Assembly: GCA_947177695.1 (NCBI GenBank)
Contig: CAMWVO010000057.1
Span: 1-8,521 of the forward strand
DNA from: an uncultured Clostridia bacterium
Lineage (GTDB): Bacteria > Bacillota > Clostridia > Oscillospirales > Ruminococcaceae
DNA length: 8,521 bases
Direction: 5' to 3'
In this document: positions 1-7,159 of the stretch, one piece after another
Position numbering within the stretch: the stretch's first letter is position 1
How the letters are laid out: the number at the start of each line of letters is the position of its first letter
Translations under genes and position numbers: made by a program
The notes under the pieces: generated by a model
Told to the model about the DNA's origin: nothing
Databases searched by the model: none
Seen by the model: the letters and a program-made list of their open reading frames with translations, nothing else

Positions 1-651
1 GCCCTCCGTATTGATAAGTTTGTTTTTAAAGCCGAAGCCCTCGCTTTTCTGAAGCTGTCTCTGTCCGTAAGAAGCAGTCGAAGCAACGGTCATTTTAATT
101 CCTTCATCCGCACGCCAGTCAAGAGCTGCCACGGCGTCTGTGGTCTCTATGGGCTGTGTGATTTTTATAGCGTAGCTGTTCTCGCCGTAGTAGGCAGCGC
201 CAAGTGCAAGGCGGGTATTAGTGGATTCATTCCAAGAGGCATCACCCACATTATTCCTGCGGAGCAGTCTGCCTGTGCATTTTTTTCCGTTAAATGTGTA
301 AGTTTTCTCGTTGTCAATAATGATTACCTCTGCTTCATTCATAACGGTACTCTTATTGGCGGAGGAATTTTTGTGGCAGTACGCATCTGCAAATTCCTCT
401 ACAGCCTGCTGCATACTCGACTTATCGGGAGTATTGTATATACCCACATCCGTCGCATAGCGGAGAGACTCGTTCACATACTGAATAATGCCGTTCTGTA
501 CCGTTCTCTGGTTCTCGTAAAGCGTAGAGTCCACATAGGTCTCTCTGATAGGCTTGAACATACGCATTATGGCAGCCATCAGGATCGTAAGGATCGCCAT
601 AACTATGATCAGCTCCATAAGGGTAAAGCCTTTAAGAATTTTTTTCATCAT
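1..651 (-). CDS. Type IV prepilin, PilW/GspJ-like or pseudopilin (3' end off window)
   Basis: This is a pilin subunit precursor; the first 217 residues are visible and the reading frame is open to the left edge, so the C-terminus is missing. It starts MMKKILKGFTLMELIIVMAIL: a short basic leader, a prepilin peptidase site after Gly8, Phe at +1 and Glu at +5 (Glu13), then a hydrophobic helix to about residue 31. The remainder (ETYVDSTLYENQRTVQNGI onward) would be the extended helix and globular head; Cys92 and Cys125 could form a disulphide. The start ATG at 651-649 has GGGGAGGAG just upstream; a second ATG follows directly at 648. It begins 14 nt after the preceding prepilin's stop, so the two are probably cotranscribed. 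Position after a PilV-like and a PilX-like gene suggests a minor pilin (PilW/GspJ class), but the head domain is not recognisable by eye and a major pilin cannot be excluded. Confidence 0.9.
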   Translation of the reverse strand, partial: MMKKILKGFTLMELIIVMAILTILMAAIMRMFKPIRETYVDSTLYENQRTVQNGIIQYVNESLRYATDVGIYNTPDKSSMQQAVEEFADAYCHKNSSANKSTVMNEAEVIIIDNEKTYTFNGKKCTGRLLRRNNVGDASWNESTNTRLALGAAYYGENSYAIKITQPIETTDAVAALDWRADEGIKMTVASTASYGQRQLQKSEGFGFKNKLINTEG

Positions 652-665
652 AACAGCTCCTCCCC

Positions 666-1130
666 TCAGTGCGCCAGAAAATATCTGTACTTAAGATTGG
701 TTTTCTCTTCATCGGGACCTTTGTAGTTAGGGTTAGGAGTAACCGCACCGGGGTTACTGGGATTAGGTATATAGCTTTGCTCACCGTTTGCGTCGCGGCT
801 GTTTAAAATGTAAATGTCAACCGGATAGGTAAGCTTTGTACCGTCCGAGCGCTCCACTTCGATATAGGAGTTCTGGGCTATATTAGTGCCGGACGGCGGA
901 TTGGGAGCGGAAGCTCCTCCGTCGTACTTTATCTCCACCGCGCCGTTTTCCCTGAGCTCTTTTTCGATGAACTCCATCTGCTTTGCAATGCTTGTGTTGT
1001 TGGTATGATTTGCCATATTTTTTCTTGCAACGCTTGCATAGATCTGAGCCATAGTAAGTGAAGCTACTCCAAGAATCGCAAGTGCGACAAGGCACTCAAT
1101 AAGCGTAAAGCCTTTTAGTTTTCTCTTCAT
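666..1130 (-). CDS. PilV/GspI-like minor prepilin
   Basis: A 154-aa prepilin. The N-terminus MKRKLKGFTLIECLVALAIL has a basic leader, predicted cleavage after Gly7, Phe at +1, Glu at +5 (Glu12) and a hydrophobic helix to about residue 30. The run after the cleavage site (FTLIECLVALAIL) closely matches the PilV/GspI class of minor pilins, which in known systems help start fibre assembly. The helix continues with basic and polar residues (ARKNMANHTNN), and the head is small, with a Pro/Asn/Gly-rich segment at about 121-140 (PNPSNPGAVTPNPN). The start at 1130 is chosen because AGGAGG lies 7 nt upstream and the prepilin leader begins there; the frame stays open for 37 codons farther upstream, but that part overlaps the previous gene and has no pilin character. 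The stop of the 766-aa upstream gene lies inside this ribosome site, suggesting coupled translation. Confidence 0.87.
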   Translation of the reverse strand: MKRKLKGFTLIECLVALAILGVASLTMAQIYASVARKNMANHTNNTSIAKQMEFIEKELRENGAVEIKYDGGASAPNPPSGTNIAQNSYIEVERSDGTKLTYPVDIYILNSRDANGEQSYIPNPSNPGAVTPNPNYKGPDEEKTNLKYRYFLAH

Positions 1131-1137
1131 ATACCTG

Positions 1138-1143
1138 CCTCCT
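1138..1143 (-). promoter_or_regulatory. Ribosome binding site that decides the PilV-like start
   Basis: A perfect AGGAGG on the minus strand sits 7 nt before the ATG at 1130 and overlaps the TAG stop (1144-1142) of the upstream 766-aa gene. It supports the short start over the longer open frame and suggests that ribosomes finishing the upstream gene can reinitiate here. Confidence 0.85.
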
Positions 1144-3442
1144 ATCTTCTCTTGTACTCTGAAGCGTTGAATATCAAATTGGGCTGACCGTGAGTCGGAG
1201 GAGCCTCCGAGCTTGCCTTTACAAACGCAACGCCGCCGCACTGGCTGGAACCGCTGTCATAGCCGGAGCATATAACCGAACCCAGTACAGAAAAGCGTGA
1301 CTTTTTTCCGCCGTTGGTCACGAAATCAACGTTGTTGTACTTCAATCTTGGACATATAACTTCCATATCTGCTCCTGCCGAACCGGTATTATAAACCCTG
1401 CCTCTCGGAATGTACATATGTCCGACAAAAACTGTATCAGTATCAAACGTAACTTGGCTTTCACCCTCAAAATAGTATGAAATAGGCATACCCATCAATG
1501 TATTTACAGTGCCGTCAGAGCCGTATTCTCCAACGTATAAATCGCCGCCCATTTCATATTCTCTTGTAACAATTGGCAAACTTCTGAATGAATAAATTCC
1601 TATGCCATAAAATTTTACTGTTGTTCCGGGTTCAACGATGATCTTTCCGTTGTTTGCCGAGTATGTGCCCGGGTTAATATAGATCTCAACCTCGCCGCCA
1701 GCGTCTATAATAAAAGGATTTCCGTTGAAATTCATATCGAACCAAGTCCAGTTGGAATCAAAAACATATTTTCCCGGTGCTGTGATAGAGCCGCCTCCTT
1801 GAAGCTTTACAGGAGTACCGAAAGCAGCTCCGCTGTGCTCGGCATCCACATACTCATGGATACGCTTGAAGTCCTCAGGATATTCAAATGTTTCTGAATC
1901 GTCAAGGATCTTCTCAAGATCGTCACTGCTGAGGAAAGCATATTCCGAAGCGGTGATCGTTCCGTCAGATATATCGGAATACCAATGATACGGCTGATAC
2001 AGCTTCTGCTCGGAGGACATATTGAATACCTTGCCGTTCCAGTCAATCTTTATATTTCCGCTGTTGGCATTAAGCTCTGCCACCAACTGCTCGTCAGTTT
2101 TAGTTCCGTCTTGTAATCCTTTTATAGTGATCGGGATAGTTGTTCCGAGTGCGGAAAGATTTGTCTGAGGCGCACCGCCGATCGTCAGACCCTGAACTGC
2201 TGGAGGATCTCCGCCCATACGCGGAACCGCATTTGGGGAGTACATACTGCCGCCGACAGTGATATTTGCATTGTTGCTCCAATCACAGGTTCCGCCTACA
2301 TATAAATTTCCCGTAACAGTTAGTGACTTAGCTTGATGAACTATCACATTGCCCATTACATACAAATCGCCGTAGACTGTAACATCTGATGCTTCAGTCC
2401 AAGTCAAATTTCCTGTAATGATCGTTCTGATATTTTTTCCGGAATCGCCAAAAGTAGTGGTAGTACCAATTTCAACATTGCCGTCCATAAAAAGGTTTGG
2501 AGTTTTAGCATCGTCGCCCGAAGCATTTACTCCGGAAATTTTCGGACCAGAGTTTTTCCATTCTATTGGATCTCTTATACCTGCATTGTCTTTTCCCCTT
2601 ATATATATCCATTCACCGTCTGTAACGGTAGTATGCAGATTTACCGCCGAATAAAATCCGTCACCGATAAATATATCGCCCCAGATACAGGGATTGTTGC
2701 CCATCTCTGCATTAACCGGCGCAATAATTCCGCCGAGAATAGCTGTGTTGTTGAACTTCATCGTACCGCCGCCGGTTACCGTTACGGCTCTGTCCGCCAT
2801 ATTTGCGGCAGGCGCTTTTGTCTTCATCACAACAGACGCGGTTCCCTCCATGCCTTCAAAGAAAGCGGTAGCGGTAACCTGTATCGTCATTGAATCTTTC
2901 TTTCTCAGACCGCTTTCCGGTTTTCCGTCGCTGCCGCAGTTATAAACGCGGTCGAGAACCTCTACCCTGATGTTGACCGTACTGCCGTCATCGGAAAACT
3001 TTCCGTATTTATCGCCCGAACCGCCGTTCAAATCAGGAAGCGTTACCTTGTAGTCTATATACTTGTCGCTGATGATCGGACCGTAATATTCACCGGTCGA
3101 ATCGGTAAAAGCAAGATTTCTCTGCGATTTTTCTGCCGGTGACAGTTTCGTATTCTTATCGCTTATAGGGATCGTATACAGATCCTTCTGGAGAAAATAA
3201 CCCTGTGTTTCAGTGCCGCTTACAATATACTGGCTGTCGTTAAGCAGTTTTCCCGTAAACACATCAAGAGCAGAACGAGCTGTATAGTACGCCTGCTGTT
3301 CTTCATACTTGGTGTAGATACGCTGACTTGCGGTCGATACCACCGTCAGAGTTGCCATAAGCATGATTATCAGTACAAGCATAACGGTAAGAACCATAAT
3401 AAGCACTGTACCGGCAAAGCTTCCAAGCCGTTTGCTTTTCAT
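1142..3442 (-). CDS. Large PilX/GspK-like pilus surface protein with beta-solenoid-like body
   Basis: A 766-aa protein with a short basic leader (MKSKRLG), one long hydrophobic segment (about 9-37) and then QQAYYTARSALD (49-60), the 'A-Y-x-A-x-S-A' stretch typical of PilX N-termini. Gly11 followed by TVLIMVL resembles the G/xALIxVL cleavage site of PilX/GspK proteins; Glu at +5 is absent (Met16), as in GspK. The outer part is Gly/Thr/Asn-rich, with repeats such as GNLTW (344), GDLYVMGNV (358), GNLYVGG (378) and GDLYVG (633), suggesting beta-solenoid or polymer-forming strands. The C-terminal part (VFVGHMYIPRGRV at 671-683, VLGSVICSG at 719-727) resembles domains that follow PilX N-termini in surface proteins. 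Typical PilX proteins are about 170-200 aa, so this one is very large. The start at 3442 is chosen because GGGTGG lies 6 nt upstream and the preceding 47 codons look non-protein. A role at the pilus tip or in adhesion is inference. Confidence 0.78.
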   Translation of the reverse strand: MKSKRLGSFAGTVLIMVLTVMLVLIIMLMATLTVVSTASQRIYTKYEEQQAYYTARSALDVFTGKLLNDSQYIVSGTETQGYFLQKDLYTIPISDKNTKLSPAEKSQRNLAFTDSTGEYYGPIISDKYIDYKVTLPDLNGGSGDKYGKFSDDGSTVNIRVEVLDRVYNCGSDGKPESGLRKKDSMTIQVTATAFFEGMEGTASVVMKTKAPAANMADRAVTVTGGGTMKFNNTAILGGIIAPVNAEMGNNPCIWGDIFIGDGFYSAVNLHTTVTDGEWIYIRGKDNAGIRDPIEWKNSGPKISGVNASGDDAKTPNLFMDGNVEIGTTTTFGDSGKNIRTIITGNLTWTEASDVTVYGDLYVMGNVIVHQAKSLTVTGNLYVGGTCDWSNNANITVGGSMYSPNAVPRMGGDPPAVQGLTIGGAPQTNLSALGTTIPITIKGLQDGTKTDEQLVAELNANSGNIKIDWNGKVFNMSSEQKLYQPYHWYSDISDGTITASEYAFLSSDDLEKILDDSETFEYPEDFKRIHEYVDAEHSGAAFGTPVKLQGGGSITAPGKYVFDSNWTWFDMNFNGNPFIIDAGGEVEIYINPGTYSANNGKIIVEPGTTVKFYGIGIYSFRSLPIVTREYEMGGDLYVGEYGSDGTVNTLMGMPISYYFEGESQVTFDTDTVFVGHMYIPRGRVYNTGSAGADMEVICPRLKYNNVDFVTNGGKKSRFSVLGSVICSGYDSGSSQCGGVAFVKASSEAPPTHGQPNLIFNASEYKRR

Positions 3443-3489
3443 TGTCAACCACCCTTTCCTCAGATTTCGTCTCTTAAAATACTTATCTA

Positions 3490-3538
3490 ATCGGCTAAAA
3501 CCGATAAACCAAAATGATTTATCGGTTTGCCGCGGCAA
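3490..3538 (-). other. Intercistronic hairpin before the PilX-like gene
   Basis: The 100-nt gap between the PilO-like stop and the PilX-like start holds a perfect 11-bp inverted repeat, AAACCGATAAA / TTTATCGGTTT (3498-3508 with 3518-3528), around a 9-nt loop. Next to it is a 12-bp palindrome, TTGCCGCGGCAA (3527-3538). A third copy of the core (ATCGG on the plus strand, 3490-3494) could pair with 3501-3505 to give a competing small hairpin. On the minus-strand RNA the big stem is followed only by a short U run, so it is a weak terminator at best; an attenuator or mRNA processing/stability element is equally possible. Confidence 0.6.
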
Positions 3539-3542
3539 GCCT

Positions 3543-4331
3543 TTAGGCAGCCGGTTCAGCAGTCTCATCGGCTGCTGGCTCATTTGCTGTAGTATCTATC
3601 GGCTTTATATCCGTATTTTCCTTCAATGCTTCCTCAACGTTAAGCGGGAATATGGAATACATTGTAAGGTTTACGGTAGCCTTAGGATCTTCGTCCGTAG
3701 GATCTGCTTCGGTGCTTACCGAATTGAGAACCACGGTCTTTTCGTCTTCCGCAAGCCTATCCATAACTCTGTAGACCTTATCGATAGGATTTAAGCCGGT
3801 ATCCAGCTTAAAGGTAAACTCCATGGTCGTCACGCCGATTATCGTCTCCGGATATGTGGGGTCGGGAACTCCGTTGTACAGATTGTAAACCTCCTGCGGA
3901 AGCTCATTGTACAAGTCAGCGTTTATCTTGTTTTCATAGGCAAGGTAGTGTTCTTCCTTGGTCGTATATCTGGTTATCGGAGCAGCGATCGTGTATGCCG
4001 TATTCATCGAGACCATATCCAGATTCAGACCTGAAAGAGCCTCTCTGATATAAATTTCGTTCGTATACGGATGAGCCTCGTCAAGGAATATCTGCTGCTT
4101 TTCGCCGATCTCCTCGGCAGTCGCTTTAATGTTGTCGATTATAATGGGAAGCGTATCGATCTTTGTGTCGATCTCGTTCTTTTCCTCCTGCTTGGACTCA
4201 AAAGTTGCCTTTGCATTTTCAACCGCCTCAAACTTCGGCTTTATGAAGAGGAAAAATCCGGCTACAAGCACAATAATTACCATTACAACGATAAAGATAA
4301 CTTTATCTCTGTAGGAAAGCTTCAAATTCAT
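3543..4331 (-). CDS. pilO: PilO-like pilus alignment-complex protein
   Basis: A 262-aa protein with PilO architecture: a short cytoplasmic N-terminus (MNLKLSYRDK), one membrane helix (about 11-30), a charged helical region likely to be a coiled coil (about 33-80, VENAKATFESKQEEKNE) and an alpha/beta region after about 85 that could be the ferredoxin-like domain. In known type IV pili PilO pairs with PilN and links the platform to outer components. The assignment rests on topology, size and position directly after a PilM/PilN-like gene, as sequence identity in this family is low. The C-terminus (about 240-262) is a Thr/Ala/Glu/Pro-rich acidic tail, probably disordered. AGGTG lies 7 nt before the ATG at 4331, and the gene begins 26 nt after the previous stop. 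Confidence 0.78.
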   Translation of the reverse strand: MNLKLSYRDKVIFIVVMVIIVLVAGFFLFIKPKFEAVENAKATFESKQEEKNEIDTKIDTLPIIIDNIKATAEEIGEKQQIFLDEAHPYTNEIYIREALSGLNLDMVSMNTAYTIAAPITRYTTKEEHYLAYENKINADLYNELPQEVYNLYNGVPDPTYPETIIGVTTMEFTFKLDTGLNPIDKVYRVMDRLAEDEKTVVLNSVSTEADPTDEDPKATVNLTMYSIFPLNVEEALKENTDIKPIDTTANEPAADETAEPAA

Positions 4332-4357
4332 TTATGTTCACCTGCACTTTCTCAATA

Positions 4358-5890
4358 TCAGTTTTCCGACTCAGCCTCAGCCGTCTGTTCTGCCGCGTTA
4401 TCGGACTCGATCACCGGCGGACGGATCTCAAAGGCTACGTTAAACTTAAATCCGCCTTCTCTATCCATATCGCCCTCTTCTTCTTCAAAGCCGGTGTATG
4501 TAATGTTGTCGAACACATCCTGTTCAAAGAAATTGGCAACTACCTGGGCAGGCTCGTCAAAATCTTTTGACATACACTCAACGTTGAAATGTCCGTCGCC
4601 GTATGTGATGGTAGTCCACGCTGTGCTTGTTCCGCTGAAGTTTGCTTCCACGTCCTTGATGACGTCGGAGGTAAGCATAGGCAGCGACGCATAGTTATCG
4701 CAGGCGATGTCAACATATGCCTTAACGCTGTATACCTTGTCAAGCTTTGCCTGAGCTGCGTCAACAGCGGCTATCTTTGCGGCAACGTCGGGAGAATCAA
4801 GATATTCCTGTATCTCGGCGGTATCGTTGATGAAGCCGCTCTCCTGGATATTTCCGAATACCCATACAGCAGCCACAACTGCCGCAGATACTGCTATCGA
4901 ACCGAATACAGCCATAGCGAACTTCGCGCCCGCGCTGGTACGTCCCGAAGCGGCGTCTACCTCGATAAGGTTTATACGCTCGGTGTCCTTGTTGCTGCGG
5001 AACATAGCGCCGATAGCGTTGGCATACGCCTGGAACTCGAAGTTCTCGTATCCGCCGATATTACTGGGAACTCCCAGCAGGCTGGTGGAAATGTCCATCT
5101 GCTCCAGAGCGTTTGTAAGACGGATATACTCGGTGGTATCGCCGTAGAATACAACGTTCTGTATCGGATTGTCTCCGCTTCTGGACTTCTGGAACTGGAA
5201 CATTCTGAAAATGTTCTCGTTTACCGCTTCATAGATGTAGTCCTCGGAATTATCGTAGTCCTCGGGGTCGATGGAAGCGAAACGGGAGAATGTAAGCTGG
5301 TTGTTCTCGTAAAGGTTAAGGCTTACGAAGTTGGGGTCGATCTGAACGAGCAGCATAGGCATTTTTGCCTTGGACTTGGAATCGCTCAGAATGATCCTTG
5401 AGATGGAGTTGCAGGAAACCACAACCGAACGCAGGTTTATGCCCAGCATGGAGAATACCTTTCTGAAGCAGTCAACAACTTCAAAAGGACACGCCGTTGC
5501 AAGGACTTTCATTGCCTGAACGCCCTCTTCCTCGACCTCTCCCGCGATGGTGTAAGAGATTGAGTAGTCCTCGGCAATTCCCATCTGGTGCTGCATCTGG
5601 TTCTGAACCATTGTCAGAAGCTGAGTACCCTTTGCTTTAGGAATGTGGAGCTCCTTAAAAATGATAAGATTCGACGAAACGCTGATAACAGCTTCCTTGT
5701 CAGCCATTCTCTTGTTTTTGAGCTCGTCGTTGATTATCGTTGCCATTTTGGGTATATCTTTAATATGACCATTAACAATCAGACCCTCGCCTATGTCGAT
5801 GGTAGAAGCGTCGGCAACCTTTATCTTGCCGCGAGCCTCTGTGCCTCGGATAATGCGGACGTGTCTGTCTGTAATATCAAATGAAAGCAT
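4358..5890 (-). CDS. pilM: PilM-PilN fusion protein (actin-like ATPase fold plus membrane anchor)
   Basis: A 510-aa protein in two parts. Residues 1-298 resemble PilM, the cytoplasmic actin-like protein of type IV pili: FDITDRHVRIIRG (4-16) fits the first phosphate loop, LLVQIDPNFVSLNLY (180-194) the second, VVFYGDTTEYIRL (246-258) the adenosine region, and YANAIGAMFR (289-298) the usual PilM end. A second part follows: ERINLIEVD (304-312), matching the INLLP-type motif with which PilN normally binds PilM, a membrane helix (about 324-345), a helical stretch and an alpha/beta domain resembling PilN. The chain ends in an acidic Ala/Glu tail. No separate pilN lies in the operon, supporting a true fusion. 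Start: GAGGTG lies 6 nt before the ATG at 5890; a GTG three codons upstream is part of that ribosome site. Second-loop Gly residues are not conserved, so nucleotide binding is uncertain. Confidence 0.87.
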   Translation of the reverse strand: MLSFDITDRHVRIIRGTEARGKIKVADASTIDIGEGLIVNGHIKDIPKMATIINDELKNKRMADKEAVISVSSNLIIFKELHIPKAKGTQLLTMVQNQMQHQMGIAEDYSISYTIAGEVEEEGVQAMKVLATACPFEVVDCFRKVFSMLGINLRSVVVSCNSISRIILSDSKSKAKMPMLLVQIDPNFVSLNLYENNQLTFSRFASIDPEDYDNSEDYIYEAVNENIFRMFQFQKSRSGDNPIQNVVFYGDTTEYIRLTNALEQMDISTSLLGVPSNIGGYENFEFQAYANAIGAMFRSNKDTERINLIEVDAASGRTSAGAKFAMAVFGSIAVSAAVVAAVWVFGNIQESGFINDTAEIQEYLDSPDVAAKIAAVDAAQAKLDKVYSVKAYVDIACDNYASLPMLTSDVIKDVEANFSGTSTAWTTITYGDGHFNVECMSKDFDEPAQVVANFFEQDVFDNITYTGFEEEEGDMDREGGFKFNVAFEIRPPVIESDNAAEQTAEAESEN

Positions 5891-5896
5891 ACTCGT

Positions 5897-5902
5897 CACC
5901 TC
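5897..5902 (-). promoter_or_regulatory. Ribosome binding site that decides the PilM-PilN start
   Basis: GAGGTG on the minus strand lies 6 nt before ATG 5890. The in-frame GTG at 5899-5897 is contained in this site, so a start there would lack a properly spaced ribosome site. MLSFDI is also the more typical PilM beginning. Confidence 0.75.
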
Positions 5903-5926
5903 ACAAATTTTTTATTAATATTTAAT

Positions 5927-5942
5927 GAACAGGTCCCTGTTC
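5927..5942 (-). other. Small hairpin in the pilC to pilM-pilN gap
   Basis: GAACAG and CTGTTC (6 bp, 4-nt loop) form an inverted repeat in the 75-nt gap between pilC and the fusion gene. The downstream minus-strand sequence is A/T-rich but has no clean U run, so termination is unlikely; an mRNA stability or processing role is possible. Confidence 0.4.
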
Positions 5943-5965
5943 TTGTGCTTTTTTCCGTTCTCCGT

Positions 5966-7159
5966 TTACTGGATATTCTCCATGGAGTTGTAGATAGCGG
6001 GGAGGATACCTGCGATAACGAAACCGATCGCAACACCCATGATGATGATCATGATAGGCTCGATCATACCTACGATACGCTGGATAGCGGAGTCAGATTC
6101 GTCCTCGTAGAAAGCCGCGGATTTTTCAAGAATGGTATCAAGCGCGCCGGCTTCCTCACCAACGTAGATGATGGAGCAGAACATTGACTCGAAAATACCC
6201 GTTCTCTGAATGGATACCGACAGCTGCTCGCCCTGCTTTACCTCGTCAACAACCGTAACGAACGCCTTTTCAATAAAGGTGTTGTTAAGGATAGCGGACG
6301 AACGCTCCAGAGCCTCTACCATAGGGATACCGGAGGAATACAGCGAGGACAGCGTTCTTGCGAAACGTCCCGTATAGACCTTTACGATCAGTCTTCCTAT
6401 CTTCGGCATCTTGCACAGCAGCTTGTCGAATTTATACCGCACATCGGGTATCTTCAGCGAATACTTGATAATGAAGATCGCCGCCAGAACTACGCCGACG
6501 TATATGTACCAATATCCCGTAAGGCTGTCGGAGAAAGCGAACAGCGCGCCTGTAAGACCTTTCATATCCTCTTCCGTAAGCAGATCCTTGAAAGTAGGCA
6601 TGATGAACGTAAACAGCGCGATTACGATAGCAACGCAGAGTATCGCCAGAATGATAGGGTACATCATCGCGCCCTTGATCTTGTTGTTCAGCTTGTTCTG
6701 CTTGTCGTAGTAATCCTCAAGACGGCGGATAATAACGTCCAGCGAACCCGAGGACTCACCCGCCTGAACCATTGAGACCATAAAGTTCGGGAAAGCTCCC
6801 TGCTGCATTCTCAGCGCGTCCGAGAAGGACGAACCTTTCTGCACCTCTTCATAAACCTCTCTGAACAGCTGCTTGGTATTGTCCTTTTCCTGCTCCTTGT
6901 AAAGGATATCGAGAGCCCTTACAAGAGTCAGACCTGACGTAAGCATTGCGCTGAGCTGACGGCAGTTGTAAGCCAGCTCGCCGGTAGTGAACTTATGAAG
7001 CGTCTTTGCTCCCTTTTCGGTCGATTCCTTGTAGCTTGAGCAGAAAAGACCCTTTTCGTGGATTTTTTCCAGAAAATCATTTACATCTTCCGCGACCATT
7101 CTGGCATTTTTGACGGTATTGCCCTGAACGTCCGTAGCCGTATAGATAAATGTCTTCAT
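5966..7159 (-). CDS. pilC: PilC/GspF-family inner-membrane platform protein
   Basis: A 397-aa polytopic membrane protein that anchors the pilus assembly machine and contacts the assembly ATPase. Two tandem T2SSF (GspF) domains are visible: one begins at about 60 (TGELAYNCRQLSAMLTSGLTL) and one at about 264 (GRFARTLSSLYSSGIPM); each carries the family's internal repeat signatures AGESSGSLDVII (133-144) and GEEAGALDTIL (334-344). Membrane helices lie at about 167-187, 216-232 and 364-386, the last ending in GILPAIYNSMENIQ, a classic PilC terminus. The length matches the roughly 400-aa norm. Start: ATG 7159 begins MKTFIYTATD, typical of PilC ('F.Y.A.d..G'), with GGAGGTG 11 nt upstream (slightly long); an upstream in-frame TTG at 7195 lacks a good site. 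It is the first gene of the operon, downstream of a strong promoter and a long structured leader. Confidence 0.96.
   Translation of the reverse strand: MKTFIYTATDVQGNTVKNARMVAEDVNDFLEKIHEKGLFCSSYKESTEKGAKTLHKFTTGELAYNCRQLSAMLTSGLTLVRALDILYKEQEKDNTKQLFREVYEEVQKGSSFSDALRMQQGAFPNFMVSMVQAGESSGSLDVIIRRLEDYYDKQNKLNNKIKGAMMYPIILAILCVAIVIALFTFIMPTFKDLLTEEDMKGLTGALFAFSDSLTGYWYIYVGVVLAAIFIIKYSLKIPDVRYKFDKLLCKMPKIGRLIVKVYTGRFARTLSSLYSSGIPMVEALERSSAILNNTFIEKAFVTVVDEVKQGEQLSVSIQRTGIFESMFCSIIYVGEEAGALDTILEKSAAFYEDESDSAIQRIVGMIEPIMIIIMGVAIGFVIAGILPAIYNSMENIQ

Noticed and set aside
1131..1241. Longer N-terminus for the PilV-like prepilin (start at 1241)
   Set aside because: The extra 37 residues overlap the upstream gene and would place the prepilin leader internally; the AGGAGG at 1138-1143 supports the start at 1130.
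3443..3583. Longer N-terminus for the PilX-like protein (start at 3583)
   Set aside because: It would overlap the PilO-like gene, run through the 11-bp hairpin and bury the leader and membrane segment; the ribosome site at 3449-3454 favours 3442.
4589..5401. A 270-codon open frame on the plus strand opposite the PilM-PilN gene
   Set aside because: It lies wholly antisense to a well-supported gene and its translation has no recognisable domain; it looks like a shadow of the coding strand's codon pattern.
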